From assembly GCA_001767455.1 (NCBI GenBank), contig MELC01000038.1:262581-326580 (forward strand): DNA of 64,000 bases, read 5' to 3'. Shown piece by piece: positions 31,032-39,064 of this stretch. Within the stretch, counting starts at the first letter, position 1. Each line of letters starts with the position of its first letter. Origin of the DNA: Acidobacteria bacterium RIFCSPLOWO2_12_FULL_66_21 (GTDB taxonomy: Bacteria; Acidobacteriota; Vicinamibacteria; Vicinamibacterales; 2-12-FULL-66-21). Both the position numbers and the translations under genes were made by a program. The notes under the pieces were generated by a model, which made no database searches, was not told where the DNA came from, and saw only the letters and a list, made by a program, of their open reading frames with translations.

Positions 31032-34000
31032 TCACAGCCGGTGCTGGGTGGGTTTCCCTGCGACGGCCTCGCCTTCGATCGCGATCCGCACGCCAAGCAC
31101 GCCTCTTCCGCGATCGAAGCGGTAGTCCAGCGATTGCGATCGCGAAGCGCACAGGTGGGCGATGAATCCAACCGTCTGCAACAGGCCCGCGCCGTGGCAG
31201 AACGCCGTGAACATCAGCGCGGCAGCCAGCCGCTGAAGGTCCTCCTCCGTGCAGCGCGTCCATGCTTTCGGGTCGCCGCCAAGGCCGAACTGATCGATCC
31301 ACGCGCCGAGCGTCCGAACTGGCGACTCTCTGGGCTCGCGCATCAGCCGGGCGAGCGTCCCCACGCGCGCGTCGAGGCGCGGCAGCTTCCGGAGGTCGAT
31401 CTCGAACTCGACGTTGGCCGGCGGCATGGACGGCTCGCACACGAGCCGCTTCAGCGCCACGAGAATGCCGTATGCCGCCGCGGCGACCTGTTCGTCCTGT
31501 GACATGTCCGCGAGCGGGAACGACTGCGTTCCCGCGACGTTCGGCAGCGCGAACGGCACGAGGGCCCGCAGCCGTGCGATAGCCGCGTTCAGGTCGGCGT
31601 TTCCTGCGGCAACGATCTGCGAGAGGTCGTTGGCCAGATTGTGAAGATCCGCGGGCCGGATGATCGGATCTCCGTGGAGCTCCCATGACATCACCTGGGG
31701 CTCGCAGCTCTGGCGGTCCCAGTACACGAGTTGCGCCTGTCCGGCCTCATCGATCTCCAGGGCCCAGATGATCCCCTCCCACCATCCGCCGGTGCCGCTG
31801 TTGTAGTACGGCACCTTCATCCACGACATCTGATACTCGTAGGTGCCGCGCGGCGTCTTCACGTCGATCGTGGGCTCGGGGAAATTGAGGTACGGGCGGC
31901 TCTGCGGGTTGTGGGTGTGCCCCATGGCGATCTGGATCTGGGGGCCTGGCAGGCTGCAGGGCTTGATCGGCCCGAACGAGTCATAGCCGAGCAGCAGTGA
32001 CAGCGATGCCGCGAGCGTTTCCGAGAACGACAGGCTGTCGTGGAGCCGGCGATCCGTTTCCTCCATGAATTCGATCTGCCGTGCCCAGGCCTTTGACACA
32101 TCCTCGGGAGGCCAGTTGTCCCAGGGCGAGAAGCGCCAGGCCACTTCCGCCAGGGCGTACCCAGGCAGGATTCCCTCGACGAATGATGGCACCAGCGCCT
32201 GCCAGTCGCGTCGCTTCGTGATGTAGTCGGCGAACTTCAGCCACGGATTCCCGGCGATGTCGATGCCTTTCAGATAGTAGGGCAGCGCGTCGATCCCGTC
32301 GGCCGGCACGCCGACCGCGTTGGTGATGACGAGCCCCAGAAACTGGTGTTCGTCACAGTTCCAGAAATCGACCTGGTGACCGTGAAGAACGAACAGGGGT
32401 TTGCGGGAACGGTAATGGTCGGGACTCAGTCCGAGCGGCAGGCGATCGATCAGATACTGCAGAACGTCGTCGGTGTTCGCCGCCTCGAGTATCCCGAGGA
32501 GGTCCTGTTCCATGTCCTTGACCTCGGGGATGACGAGGCCGTCGTAGATCTCGAAGCCCGACCCGTACAGGCGCTGCAGCCGCGGCAGACGTGCCGGATC
32601 GAAGTTCCACCAGTTGTCGTGGTTGCCGCGCGTCCGGAAATACCGGTTGTTCGAATGCAGGTCGCGGAGAATCGCGTATACGTCTCCATGCGTTGTCAGC
32701 ACGTCCGCCGACCGGTCCTCGACGGAATCCACGACGTGCGGGCGGTACCAGAGCTCCTCGCAGTCACCGTTCTCGATGACGACGTAGCCGTGGTCCTTGC
32801 AGTACGTCAGCGCCCGTTTGTACATCTCTTTGTTCGCGGAGAAATGGGTAACGTCGAAGAGGTACGGATGCACACGATCGGAGGACGCGTCGCGGTGCAG
32901 ATCTGAAAAGATCATGTACTTCTGTTTCGTCGCCGGCGTGAGCTCCTTGATCTTCAGCTGGCGATCATGTTCGTGGATCTTCCGGATGTCCTGGCCAATC
33001 CACTCCAGGAACCGCATCGGAATGGCCGCGGCGATCAGAATCAGCGCCGGCAGCAGGACCACGAACGCGGCCGGCACGCGGCCAATCCAGACGAGCACCT
33101 GCTGCCCCGCCGCGCCGGCGTCGTGGAGCGCCGACACCAGCGCAAAAACGAACGCGGTCAGCGGTCCGGGCATCGCGGCCGCCGATCCCGACGACCCGGC
33201 CAGCGCCTTGCCGACGAGCCACGCCGGCATCGGCACGTCGAGCACGCCCAGGCCACCGACCCGTCGTTCGAGTGGCGCCTCGCCCGCAAAGACGCTGGTG
33301 CCGCCGCTCGTGCCCAGCCATGCGGCCACTTCGGTGGCCAACGTTCCGATGTGGTTCGCGGTGGCCGCCGCGGCATGCAGCGCCGCAAAGATCAGCGTGA
33401 AGAGCGTCAAGGCGTCCGCCGGTTGATTTGCGAAAAGCCGGATCGGAATCTCGAGGAGCCGTCGCACCTCCGTCCACGCGACGGCGCCGCTGTCGACGAG
33501 CACGCGCACGAGCCGCTCGATCCACGACGGCTGGCGCGTAAAGACGTGGGCGACGACGCTCTGGATGTCGAGCCAGTGCTCGGACGCGAGTTGCTTAACC
33601 AACCGGCCAACCGCCGTGTCGCGCTCCGGAGAGACGATGCCCAATGCGAGCAGCACGAGCCAGGGCGCGTCGAAGCCCGGTCGATCGTGCAGCGCACGCA
33701 CGAGAAGCCTGAACACGTTCTCGGCGCCGGCGCGGCTGGCGGCCACGAGCAGTCGCTGAACGAGAACGTCGAGGCCGTCGGTGTAGGTGATGCGCAGGAG
33801 CAGGGCAATCGCTTCGGCCGCGACCCCGGAGCCTGCAATCGCCGTCACCAGTCCGCCGACGCCCCAGCTGGTGTTCGCGAGGACCTGAAGCAGGTGGATG
33901 CGGTGGCCTTCATCCGGAACCGCCTTGAACATCGCTGCGATGAGCTCAGACGTCGTCAGCAGCGCGCGGTCGGTGATGAACGTCACGACCGCGGCGATCG

Positions 34001-34235
34001 TGTCGTCGTTGTCGCGCAGGACGGCGATGCCGAGAAGCAGCTTGCCGAGCTCGGACGCCGGGAAATACGGGCTGAGCTTGTCGAACAGCTCGTTGGCGGC
34101 AGCCGTGTCTCCGGTGCCGATCGCCGTCACGAGCTCCTCGAGCCACGTACTCAGGTCGACGCTCGATCCGGCGGTCGTCTCGGCCGTCTCGATGACCCCG
34201 GAAACTGTTTCGCGCAGATCGTCCCACCAGCTCAT
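31032..34235 (-). CDS. Giant calcineurin-like metallophosphoesterase with helical N-terminal region
   Basis: This 1067-residue protein starts at the ATG behind GGGAG. Residues 1-~310 are all-helical and resemble loose HEAT-like repeats (LDVLVQRLLVAASRAGAENV, HWLDIQSVVAHVFTRQPSWI). Hydrophobic stretches lie near 360-370 and 388-408 (FVVLLPALILIAAAIP). A metallophosphoesterase domain follows with all metal-binding motifs: S-D-L-H at 444-447, N-G-D at 489-491, G-N-H-D at 537-540, H-G-H at 618-620 and G-H-T-H at 772-775. About 150 residues are inserted between the last two motifs. Residues ~860-1067 form an unrecognised helical domain. Typical family members are 250-400 residues. It is read 41 bases after the 34277-36187 gene, so both are one operon. 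Substrate and role are unknown. Confidence 0.8.
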   Translation of the reverse strand: MSWWDDLRETVSGVIETAETTAGSSVDLSTWLEELVTAIGTGDTAAANELFDKLSPYFPASELGKLLLGIAVLRDNDDTIAAVVTFITDRALLTTSELIAAMFKAVPDEGHRIHLLQVLANTSWGVGGLVTAIAGSGVAAEAIALLLRITYTDGLDVLVQRLLVAASRAGAENVFRLLVRALHDRPGFDAPWLVLLALGIVSPERDTAVGRLVKQLASEHWLDIQSVVAHVFTRQPSWIERLVRVLVDSGAVAWTEVRRLLEIPIRLFANQPADALTLFTLIFAALHAAAATANHIGTLATEVAAWLGTSGGTSVFAGEAPLERRVGGLGVLDVPMPAWLVGKALAGSSGSAAAMPGPLTAFVFALVSALHDAGAAGQQVLVWIGRVPAAFVVLLPALILIAAAIPMRFLEWIGQDIRKIHEHDRQLKIKELTPATKQKYMIFSDLHRDASSDRVHPYLFDVTHFSANKEMYKRALTYCKDHGYVVIENGDCEELWYRPHVVDSVEDRSADVLTTHGDVYAILRDLHSNNRYFRTRGNHDNWWNFDPARLPRLQRLYGSGFEIYDGLVIPEVKDMEQDLLGILEAANTDDVLQYLIDRLPLGLSPDHYRSRKPLFVLHGHQVDFWNCDEHQFLGLVITNAVGVPADGIDALPYYLKGIDIAGNPWLKFADYITKRRDWQALVPSFVEGILPGYALAEVAWRFSPWDNWPPEDVSKAWARQIEFMEETDRRLHDSLSFSETLAASLSLLLGYDSFGPIKPCSLPGPQIQIAMGHTHNPQSRPYLNFPEPTIDVKTPRGTYEYQMSWMKVPYYNSGTGGWWEGIIWALEIDEAGQAQLVYWDRQSCEPQVMSWELHGDPIIRPADLHNLANDLSQIVAAGNADLNAAIARLRALVPFALPNVAGTQSFPLADMSQDEQVAAAAYGILVALKRLVCEPSMPPANVEFEIDLRKLPRLDARVGTLARLMREPRESPVRTLGAWIDQFGLGGDPKAWTRCTEEDLQRLAAALMFTAFCHGAGLLQTVGFIAHLCASRSQSLDYRFDRGRGVLGVRIAIEGEAVAGKPTQHRL

Positions 34236-34276
34236 GGCAACTCCCTCTCTGAACGAAAACCAACCAGAGGGCCCGG

Positions 34277-36187
34277 CTAACGTTCCAGCAGCGCCACCAG
34301 AAGACGAACGGCCGCGGCGCGCGCCGCCGGCGAAATGTGCGCCGGCACGGGATCCGTGCGCCCGCCATCGATTCTCGATGGATCCACGGGTCCGCCCCCG
34401 GCCGGATCGGCAATCGGCGACGGATCCGTGTGATGCGAATCGTTGCTTTGCACGCGCTGACTGAGCTCGAGGATGATGCTGAGGAAACCGAGCTCGCTGA
34501 CGCGCGAGCCACCAGGCCCGATTCGGGGAACGTTCCCGCACCCGAACTCACCGTCCGAGTAGGTGACGAGACTGCGAAGCCCATCGCCGATCACGATGTA
34601 CTGGGACGCGTACGGATTTCCCTCACCGCCGCCGTACGGATCGTCGTCCATCGGATTGGGGTACCCGTCGTCGCCAGACGGCGGCACCTCCGTGTCGTCG
34701 GTCGGCACCTCTTCTTCGTCCGGCTCGTCTTCGGGTTCGTCGTCCTCCGGCTCGTCGGCCGGCTCGTCCTCCGTATCGTCTTCCGTATCGTCGGTCGTGC
34801 CGCTGTTCGACCCTGTATCCTCATCGTCGTCGGCGCCAATGGCGCCCAGCACGAACCCGATGGCCGAGCCCGCGGCGTCTCCCATCGCGCCGAACGCCGA
34901 GCCTGCCGCGTCACCCATGGCGCCGAAAGCGTCGCCGATGACTCCAGCCAGCTCGTTCCCGAATCCGCCTGCGGCGTCTCCGAGCCCGTTGAGAAAGCTG
35001 TTGAACGAATCGAGCGCATCACGCGCGTTGTTCATCGAGGTGTTGAACTCGCTTCCGTAAAAGTCACCGATATCGTTCATGAACGACTCGAAGCCACCGC
35101 GCAGCCCGCCGAGAGCTTCGCTGAAGCGGTCACCCATCATCGACCAGACATCTTCGACTCCCGACAGGATCTCGCCCGTGATGTCCTCGCGCATCTGGTC
35201 GAGCCGCCCCTTCATCTCGTGGGCGACGGCGGTGAGCTTCTCGATGTCGTCGAGAATGCCCATCTCGCTCAGCGCCTGAAGGACTGCGGGCTGAACCAGC
35301 ACCTGCGCGACGAACGCACCGAATGCGTCGATCGCTTCCGACACCAGTCGTTCGTGCTCCTGCTGGGCGTTTGCGCTCACGTACGCGTCGCCCACCTGGA
35401 GCCATGTTCCGGTCGTGACGAATGACGCGTGCTTGGCCGCGAGTGTGGCCGCTATGCTTCCGGCCTTGCCGACGATCGCGGAGACCCACGACCACTCCCG
35501 TTGACGTTGTTCTTCCTGCACCGCCTTCGAGTCGCCGCTGTCGCTCGATTCGGTGCCGTCGGCCTTCTCGGACCGGCGAAAGAAACGAGGCTGGAGCGCG
35601 AGGATGTTCCCGCGGCCGCGATCGCGGCGCCGCGCAGACGGCAGGGGCTCCACGCGGGCATCGATGAACCTGATCGTGTTGGTGGCCGAGTTGTAGACCG
35701 GCGCCGCGTGAAAACCGCCGCCGATTTCGCGCGGCGGACCGATGCGGCGCCAGAGAATCTCGCCGCGCCGGACGAGGTGAGCGCGCCCGAGCGACCGGGC
35801 CGTGTGCATCCCCGAGAAGAACACGCTCTCGAGACCGTCGAACGACCAGCCGGCTTCGATGAACCCGAGTGCGGACGAGAACAGCGACAGCCGCTCACGA
35901 TCGTGGCTCGCGACATAGTGGCCGAGGAAGCAGGTCACCGCATGGTGAAAGACCGTTGCTGCCTTGCGCCGGGTCAGCCGCGCGGTCGTCGTGAGCTGAA
36001 TCCCGCGATCCCAGCCGATGGCGCGCCGATGGAGGTCCTGCATCCGCCGCCAGGCCATGTCCGTCCCGTGGAACCAGAGCGTTCCACGCACGAGGCGAAT
36101 CGATCCGGACCCGGTGCGAAGAACCTGCCTCCGCCTGGGCGCTTGCTTTACCCTGGAAGGACGAGCCGCGAGTGTTTCGATGGCCAT
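34277..36187 (-). CDS. Large protein of unknown function with glycine-zipper and acidic linker
   Basis: This 636-residue protein matches no family I recognise. Residues 1-200 are basic and globular, with aromatic-rich blocks (F-H-H-A-V-T-C-F-L-G-H-Y and F-F-S-G-M-H-T-A-R). Residues 270-400 are amphipathic helices. Residues 401-450 are Gly/Ala-rich with two copies of F-G-A-M-G-D-A-A-G-S-A (421-431 and 432-442), resembling membrane-inserting glycine zippers. Residues 453-516 are an extreme Asp/Glu/Pro linker. The C-terminus holds G-D-G-L-R-S-L-V-T-Y-S-D-G-E-F-G-C-G, and ends in an Ala-rich helix. No signal peptide is seen. It precedes the metallophosphoesterase gene and follows a LytTR regulator gene by 65 bases. 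Confidence 0.65.
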   Translation of the reverse strand: MAIETLAARPSRVKQAPRRRQVLRTGSGSIRLVRGTLWFHGTDMAWRRMQDLHRRAIGWDRGIQLTTTARLTRRKAATVFHHAVTCFLGHYVASHDRERLSLFSSALGFIEAGWSFDGLESVFFSGMHTARSLGRAHLVRRGEILWRRIGPPREIGGGFHAAPVYNSATNTIRFIDARVEPLPSARRRDRGRGNILALQPRFFRRSEKADGTESSDSGDSKAVQEEQRQREWSWVSAIVGKAGSIAATLAAKHASFVTTGTWLQVGDAYVSANAQQEHERLVSEAIDAFGAFVAQVLVQPAVLQALSEMGILDDIEKLTAVAHEMKGRLDQMREDITGEILSGVEDVWSMMGDRFSEALGGLRGGFESFMNDIGDFYGSEFNTSMNNARDALDSFNSFLNGLGDAAGGFGNELAGVIGDAFGAMGDAAGSAFGAMGDAAGSAIGFVLGAIGADDDEDTGSNSGTTDDTEDDTEDEPADEPEDDEPEDEPDEEEVPTDDTEVPPSGDDGYPNPMDDDPYGGGEGNPYASQYIVIGDGLRSLVTYSDGEFGCGNVPRIGPGGSRVSELGFLSIILELSQRVQSNDSHHTDPSPIADPAGGGPVDPSRIDGGRTDPVPAHISPAARAAAVRLLVALLER

Positions 36188-36252
36188 GCCACTCCTCTCG
36201 GTGTTTGCAAGTCCGACAGCCGGGGATTATGCGCTAGTTGGGTCGATAGCCG

Positions 36253-37008
36253 CTACGTGATCGTGAATTCATGCCGGTACCGGCGGCTCATTCGAAGCGC
36301 GCGGCCGCCGGCCAGCGTGATCTCGGCGTCCCCGTTGCCCAGCCGCCTGACTTCCTTCACCTTCGACAGGTTGACGATGTGCGAGCGGTGGATCTGCGCG
36401 AAGCGCTCGCGCGGCAGCCTGGCCGCAAGCCGCTGCAATGACTCGCGCATCAGGTGCTCCTTCCCGGCGACGTGCACAATCACGTATTGATCCGCCGCCT
36501 GGATCCAGTCGATCTCATCGAAGTTCACGAACACGATGCGGTTGCCCGTGGGTACGGCGAGCCGCGGCACCGGGACGGCCGGCACCGCGCCCGCGGACCG
36601 CGGTGTGGCCGCGAGCAGCCGGCGCGCCCACTGCGCGCTCCGCCGCTCGTCGATCCGGTGCCGCGCCCGATCGAACGCCGCGAGGAACCGCGCCTCGTCG
36701 AACGGCTTGAGCACGTAATCGATCGCCTCCACCTCGAACGCGCGGAGCGCGTACTTGTCGAACGCCGTGACGAACACGGTGGGTGGCACCTTGTCCGCGC
36801 CGAGCGCGTGGATCACCCCGAACCCGTCCAGGCCCGGCATCTGCACGTCGAGAAGCAGCAGGTCCACGGTGACCCACTGCAGCACTTCGACCGCCTCGGT
36901 GCCGTTCCGGCACTCCGCCACGATCTCGACCCCCCCGCGCCGCCCGAGCAGGATCCGGATCGCCGCGCGCGCGTGCGCCTCGTCGTCCACGATGGCCACG
37001 CGCAGCAT
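36253..37008 (-). CDS. LytTR-family response regulator
   Basis: This 251-residue regulator has a receiver domain (1-~120; D-D-E near the start, phospho-Asp in LLLLDVQMPGLDGF, and V-L-K-P-F). An Ala/Pro linker precedes the LytTR DNA-binding domain (I-D-W-I-Q-A-A-D-Q-Y-V, L-P-R-E-R-F-A-Q-I-H-R-S-H-I-V-N, and a final S-R-R-Y-R). It overlaps the kinase gene by one base (TGATG). LytTR proteins bind paired short direct repeats upstream of cell-envelope or secretion genes. The next gene on the same strand is the 636-residue unknown, the most obvious candidate target. Confidence 0.92.
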   Translation of the reverse strand: MLRVAIVDDEAHARAAIRILLGRRGGVEIVAECRNGTEAVEVLQWVTVDLLLLDVQMPGLDGFGVIHALGADKVPPTVFVTAFDKYALRAFEVEAIDYVLKPFDEARFLAAFDRARHRIDERRSAQWARRLLAATPRSAGAVPAVPVPRLAVPTGNRIVFVNFDEIDWIQAADQYVIVHVAGKEHLMRESLQRLAARLPRERFAQIHRSHIVNLSKVKEVRRLGNGDAEITLAGGRALRMSRRYRHEFTIT

Positions 37009-38111
37009 CAGCCGGACCTCGCGACGGGCGCGTCCGACAGAGGCAGCACGAGCGTTGCGCGCACGCCGGCTCCGGTGCTCGACAGCTCGATCCGGCCGGG
37101 CGGAGTCCGGGCCTTCAGCCGTTCGGTGACGTTCTTCAGGCCATACCCGCTTCCCTCCTCCGGCACGAATCCCTCGGGCAGCGGCGGCCCGTCGTTGTCG
37201 ATGGTGATCCGCAGCGCTCCTTCTTCGAGTGTCGCGGCGATGCTGAGCGTTGAATTCTCGACGCGTCGCGATATCCCGTGACGAAAGGCGTTCTCCACGA
37301 GGGGCTGCAGGATGAACGCCGGGACCGGCGCGTCCATGGCCGCCGGATTGATGTCCCAGTCGATCCGCAGCCGGTCCGCGAACCGCGCCTCCTCAATCGT
37401 CAAATAGCGGCGAAGGTACTCGATCTCCTCGCCGAGCGGCGTGAGATCGGTGTCGCGGTGTGCCAGCGTGTCCCGGAGGAGCCCGCCCAGCTCGGCGAGC
37501 AACGCCACCGCGCGCTCGTTCTGGCGCTGCATCACGAGCGACCCGATCGTGTGCAGCGTGTTGAACAGGAAATGCGGCTGGAGCTGCATGCGCAGCGCCG
37601 TCAGCCTCGCGCCGGTCAATTCCGCCTCAAGGCGGAGCGCCTCATGCTCCCTGGCGCGCAGCAGCGCGGTCGCGCGCGAAGCATGCGCCACCGCGACGAT
37701 CGCCGCGTACACGATCAGCTCGAGATGGAAGTACGCGGTCACGAAGAAGACCGCGGTCCCGGCCAGCGAACGGTCGAATCCCGCAAACCACGACGGCGGG
37801 ATCGGAAGGCGGATGAGCGCGTGATAGAGCGCCAGGTAGGCCGCCAGCACCGCCGCCGCGACGACGAAGGCCGCGGCGAGATGACTGAGGAGCGCGTGCC
37901 ACCGGCGCGCGGGACCGATCGGCCATCGGCGCTCGAGATCCCAGACGAACGGACCCGCCACCGCCCACAGCTCCCAATGAAAAAGCTGCGTGGCGAGCGC
38001 GGCGGCGAACGGCATGCGCACGCCCCGCATGCGGTAACCGAAGTAGAGCTGCGAGGCGACCGCCACCGATGGAACCATCGCGGCGGCGGCGAGCATCGCG
38101 GCTCGATTCAT
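37008..38111 (-). CDS. LytS/YehU-type sensor histidine kinase
   Basis: This 367-residue kinase has four hydrophobic helices in residues 1-150, then the His_kinase (PF06580-type) motif L-R-M-Q-L-Q-P-H-F-L-F-N-T-L-H-T-I-G with the phospho-His. A HATPase_c domain follows (L-Q-P-L-V-E-N-A-F-R-H-G and G-S-G-Y-G-L-K-N-V). No separate sensor domain is present, so it probably senses through the membrane helices. Its 5' end overlaps the upstream gene by ATGA and its 3' end overlaps the LytTR gene, so three genes form one tight operon. Confidence 0.92.
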   Translation of the reverse strand: MNRAAMLAAAAMVPSVAVASQLYFGYRMRGVRMPFAAALATQLFHWELWAVAGPFVWDLERRWPIGPARRWHALLSHLAAAFVVAAAVLAAYLALYHALIRLPIPPSWFAGFDRSLAGTAVFFVTAYFHLELIVYAAIVAVAHASRATALLRAREHEALRLEAELTGARLTALRMQLQPHFLFNTLHTIGSLVMQRQNERAVALLAELGGLLRDTLAHRDTDLTPLGEEIEYLRRYLTIEEARFADRLRIDWDINPAAMDAPVPAFILQPLVENAFRHGISRRVENSTLSIAATLEEGALRITIDNDGPPLPEGFVPEEGSGYGLKNVTERLKARTPPGRIELSSTGAGVRATLVLPLSDAPVARSG

Positions 38112-38887
38112 TCGCGTAGTCGTGGCAGCACCTGTTCGCGGACGTACCAGAAATCGGGCCGCATACGCAGGGCGGTCTCCGCCGCCTCGCGCGCTTGCGC
38201 CTTCTGCGGAGGATTCATTCTAAGGTACAGGTCCGGCAGCCATCCGTACGCCAGCGCGTACCCCCATCGCGGGGCGACCGGGTCTGCCGTTCGCGCGTCG
38301 GCCTCCGCCTCGAACAGCTTCACGGCCTCGAGCCATCGCGCCAGGCCCTTCTCCAGTCCTCCGCCCCGCTCGGGTGGATTGTTGAAGATCATGCCCGCAT
38401 CCATCATGACGACACGGGGACTGTCGGGACCGAGTTCGAGTGCTTTCTTCCTCACGCCCGACAGCTCCGTCGCGACCTCCTTGAAATGCGGCGGATCCAT
38501 GATCGCGACGGAGATCATCGCGTTCGCCAGCATCGAATAGAACTCGGGATCCGTGTTCCGGGCGGCGACCCCGGTGCGCGCGTGTGCGACGGCCCGCTTC
38601 GCGGACTCGAGCGCGCCGGCGGCGTTCTTCTCCTGGAACTGGGAGCCCGCGAGGGCCCAATACGCCCACGAGATGTAATAGTTCGCGTAGGCGGCTTCTT
38701 CGAGCGACTTCGCCAGCGGTTCGAGCGCCGCGATCGCCGCCCGCAGGCCCGCCTGGTCGTTCCGATAATTCGCGTCGTACGCGAAGTTGCGCGCCTCGAT
38801 CAGAACGCCGCGCGGTGCCGCGGCCTTCGTCGCCGGCAGCGCGAGGAGCAGCGCCGTGGCAATCGACAACTGGAAGCGTGTCTTCAT
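38108..38887 (-). CDS. Secreted TPR-like protein preceding the LytS/LytTR pair
   Basis: This 259-residue protein has a signal peptide (MKTRFQLSIATALLLALPAT, cleaved near K-A-A-A) and helical repeats of TPR type (A-Y-A-N-Y-Y-I-S-W-A-Y-W-A-L, L-E-S-A-K-R-A-V-A-H-A and Y-G-W-L-P-D-L-Y-L-R-M-N). It ends F-W-Y-V-R-E-Q-V-L-P-R-L. The four-base overlap with the kinase start implies translational coupling. It may be a periplasmic accessory or signal input to the kinase; that is inference from position only. Confidence 0.75.
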   Translation of the reverse strand: MKTRFQLSIATALLLALPATKAAAPRGVLIEARNFAYDANYRNDQAGLRAAIAALEPLAKSLEEAAYANYYISWAYWALAGSQFQEKNAAGALESAKRAVAHARTGVAARNTDPEFYSMLANAMISVAIMDPPHFKEVATELSGVRKKALELGPDSPRVVMMDAGMIFNNPPERGGGLEKGLARWLEAVKLFEAEADARTADPVAPRWGYALAYGWLPDLYLRMNPPQKAQAREAAETALRMRPDFWYVREQVLPRLRE

Positions 38888-39012
38888 GCGGCGACGATAA
38901 AGCGCGCGCCCGTTCGCCGCGCGCGCGATGTCGCGAGCGGACTTCGCCGTGGCGCCAGCGGTGCCCCGAGCGCTCAGCGCCGACCGAGCCCCGAGCCCCG
39001 AGCCACGAGTAA

Positions 39013-39051
39013 CCCGCCTTCGCGCTGACGCGCTTCGGCGCGGCAGGCGGG
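39013..39051. repeat. Interspersed palindromic repeat
   Basis: CCCGCCT at 39013-39019 pairs with AGGCGGG at 39045-39051, enclosing CGCGCTGACGCGCTTCGGCG. The sequence is a near copy of part of the 2790-2938 cluster. It sits 13 bases before the helicase start. Confidence 0.6.
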
Positions 39052-39064
39052 CTACGATAGGTGT

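Noticed and set aside
30923-31165. An 80-codon plus-strand frame starting MGRYFQRILGDPF
   Set aside because: It runs into the convergent metallophosphoesterase gene, its second half is Arg/Ser-rich and it has no ribosome site.
31032-36187. Prophage or contractile-injection cargo interpretation of the two large genes
   Set aside because: No structural phage, sheath or integrase genes are nearby, and base composition looks like the flanks.
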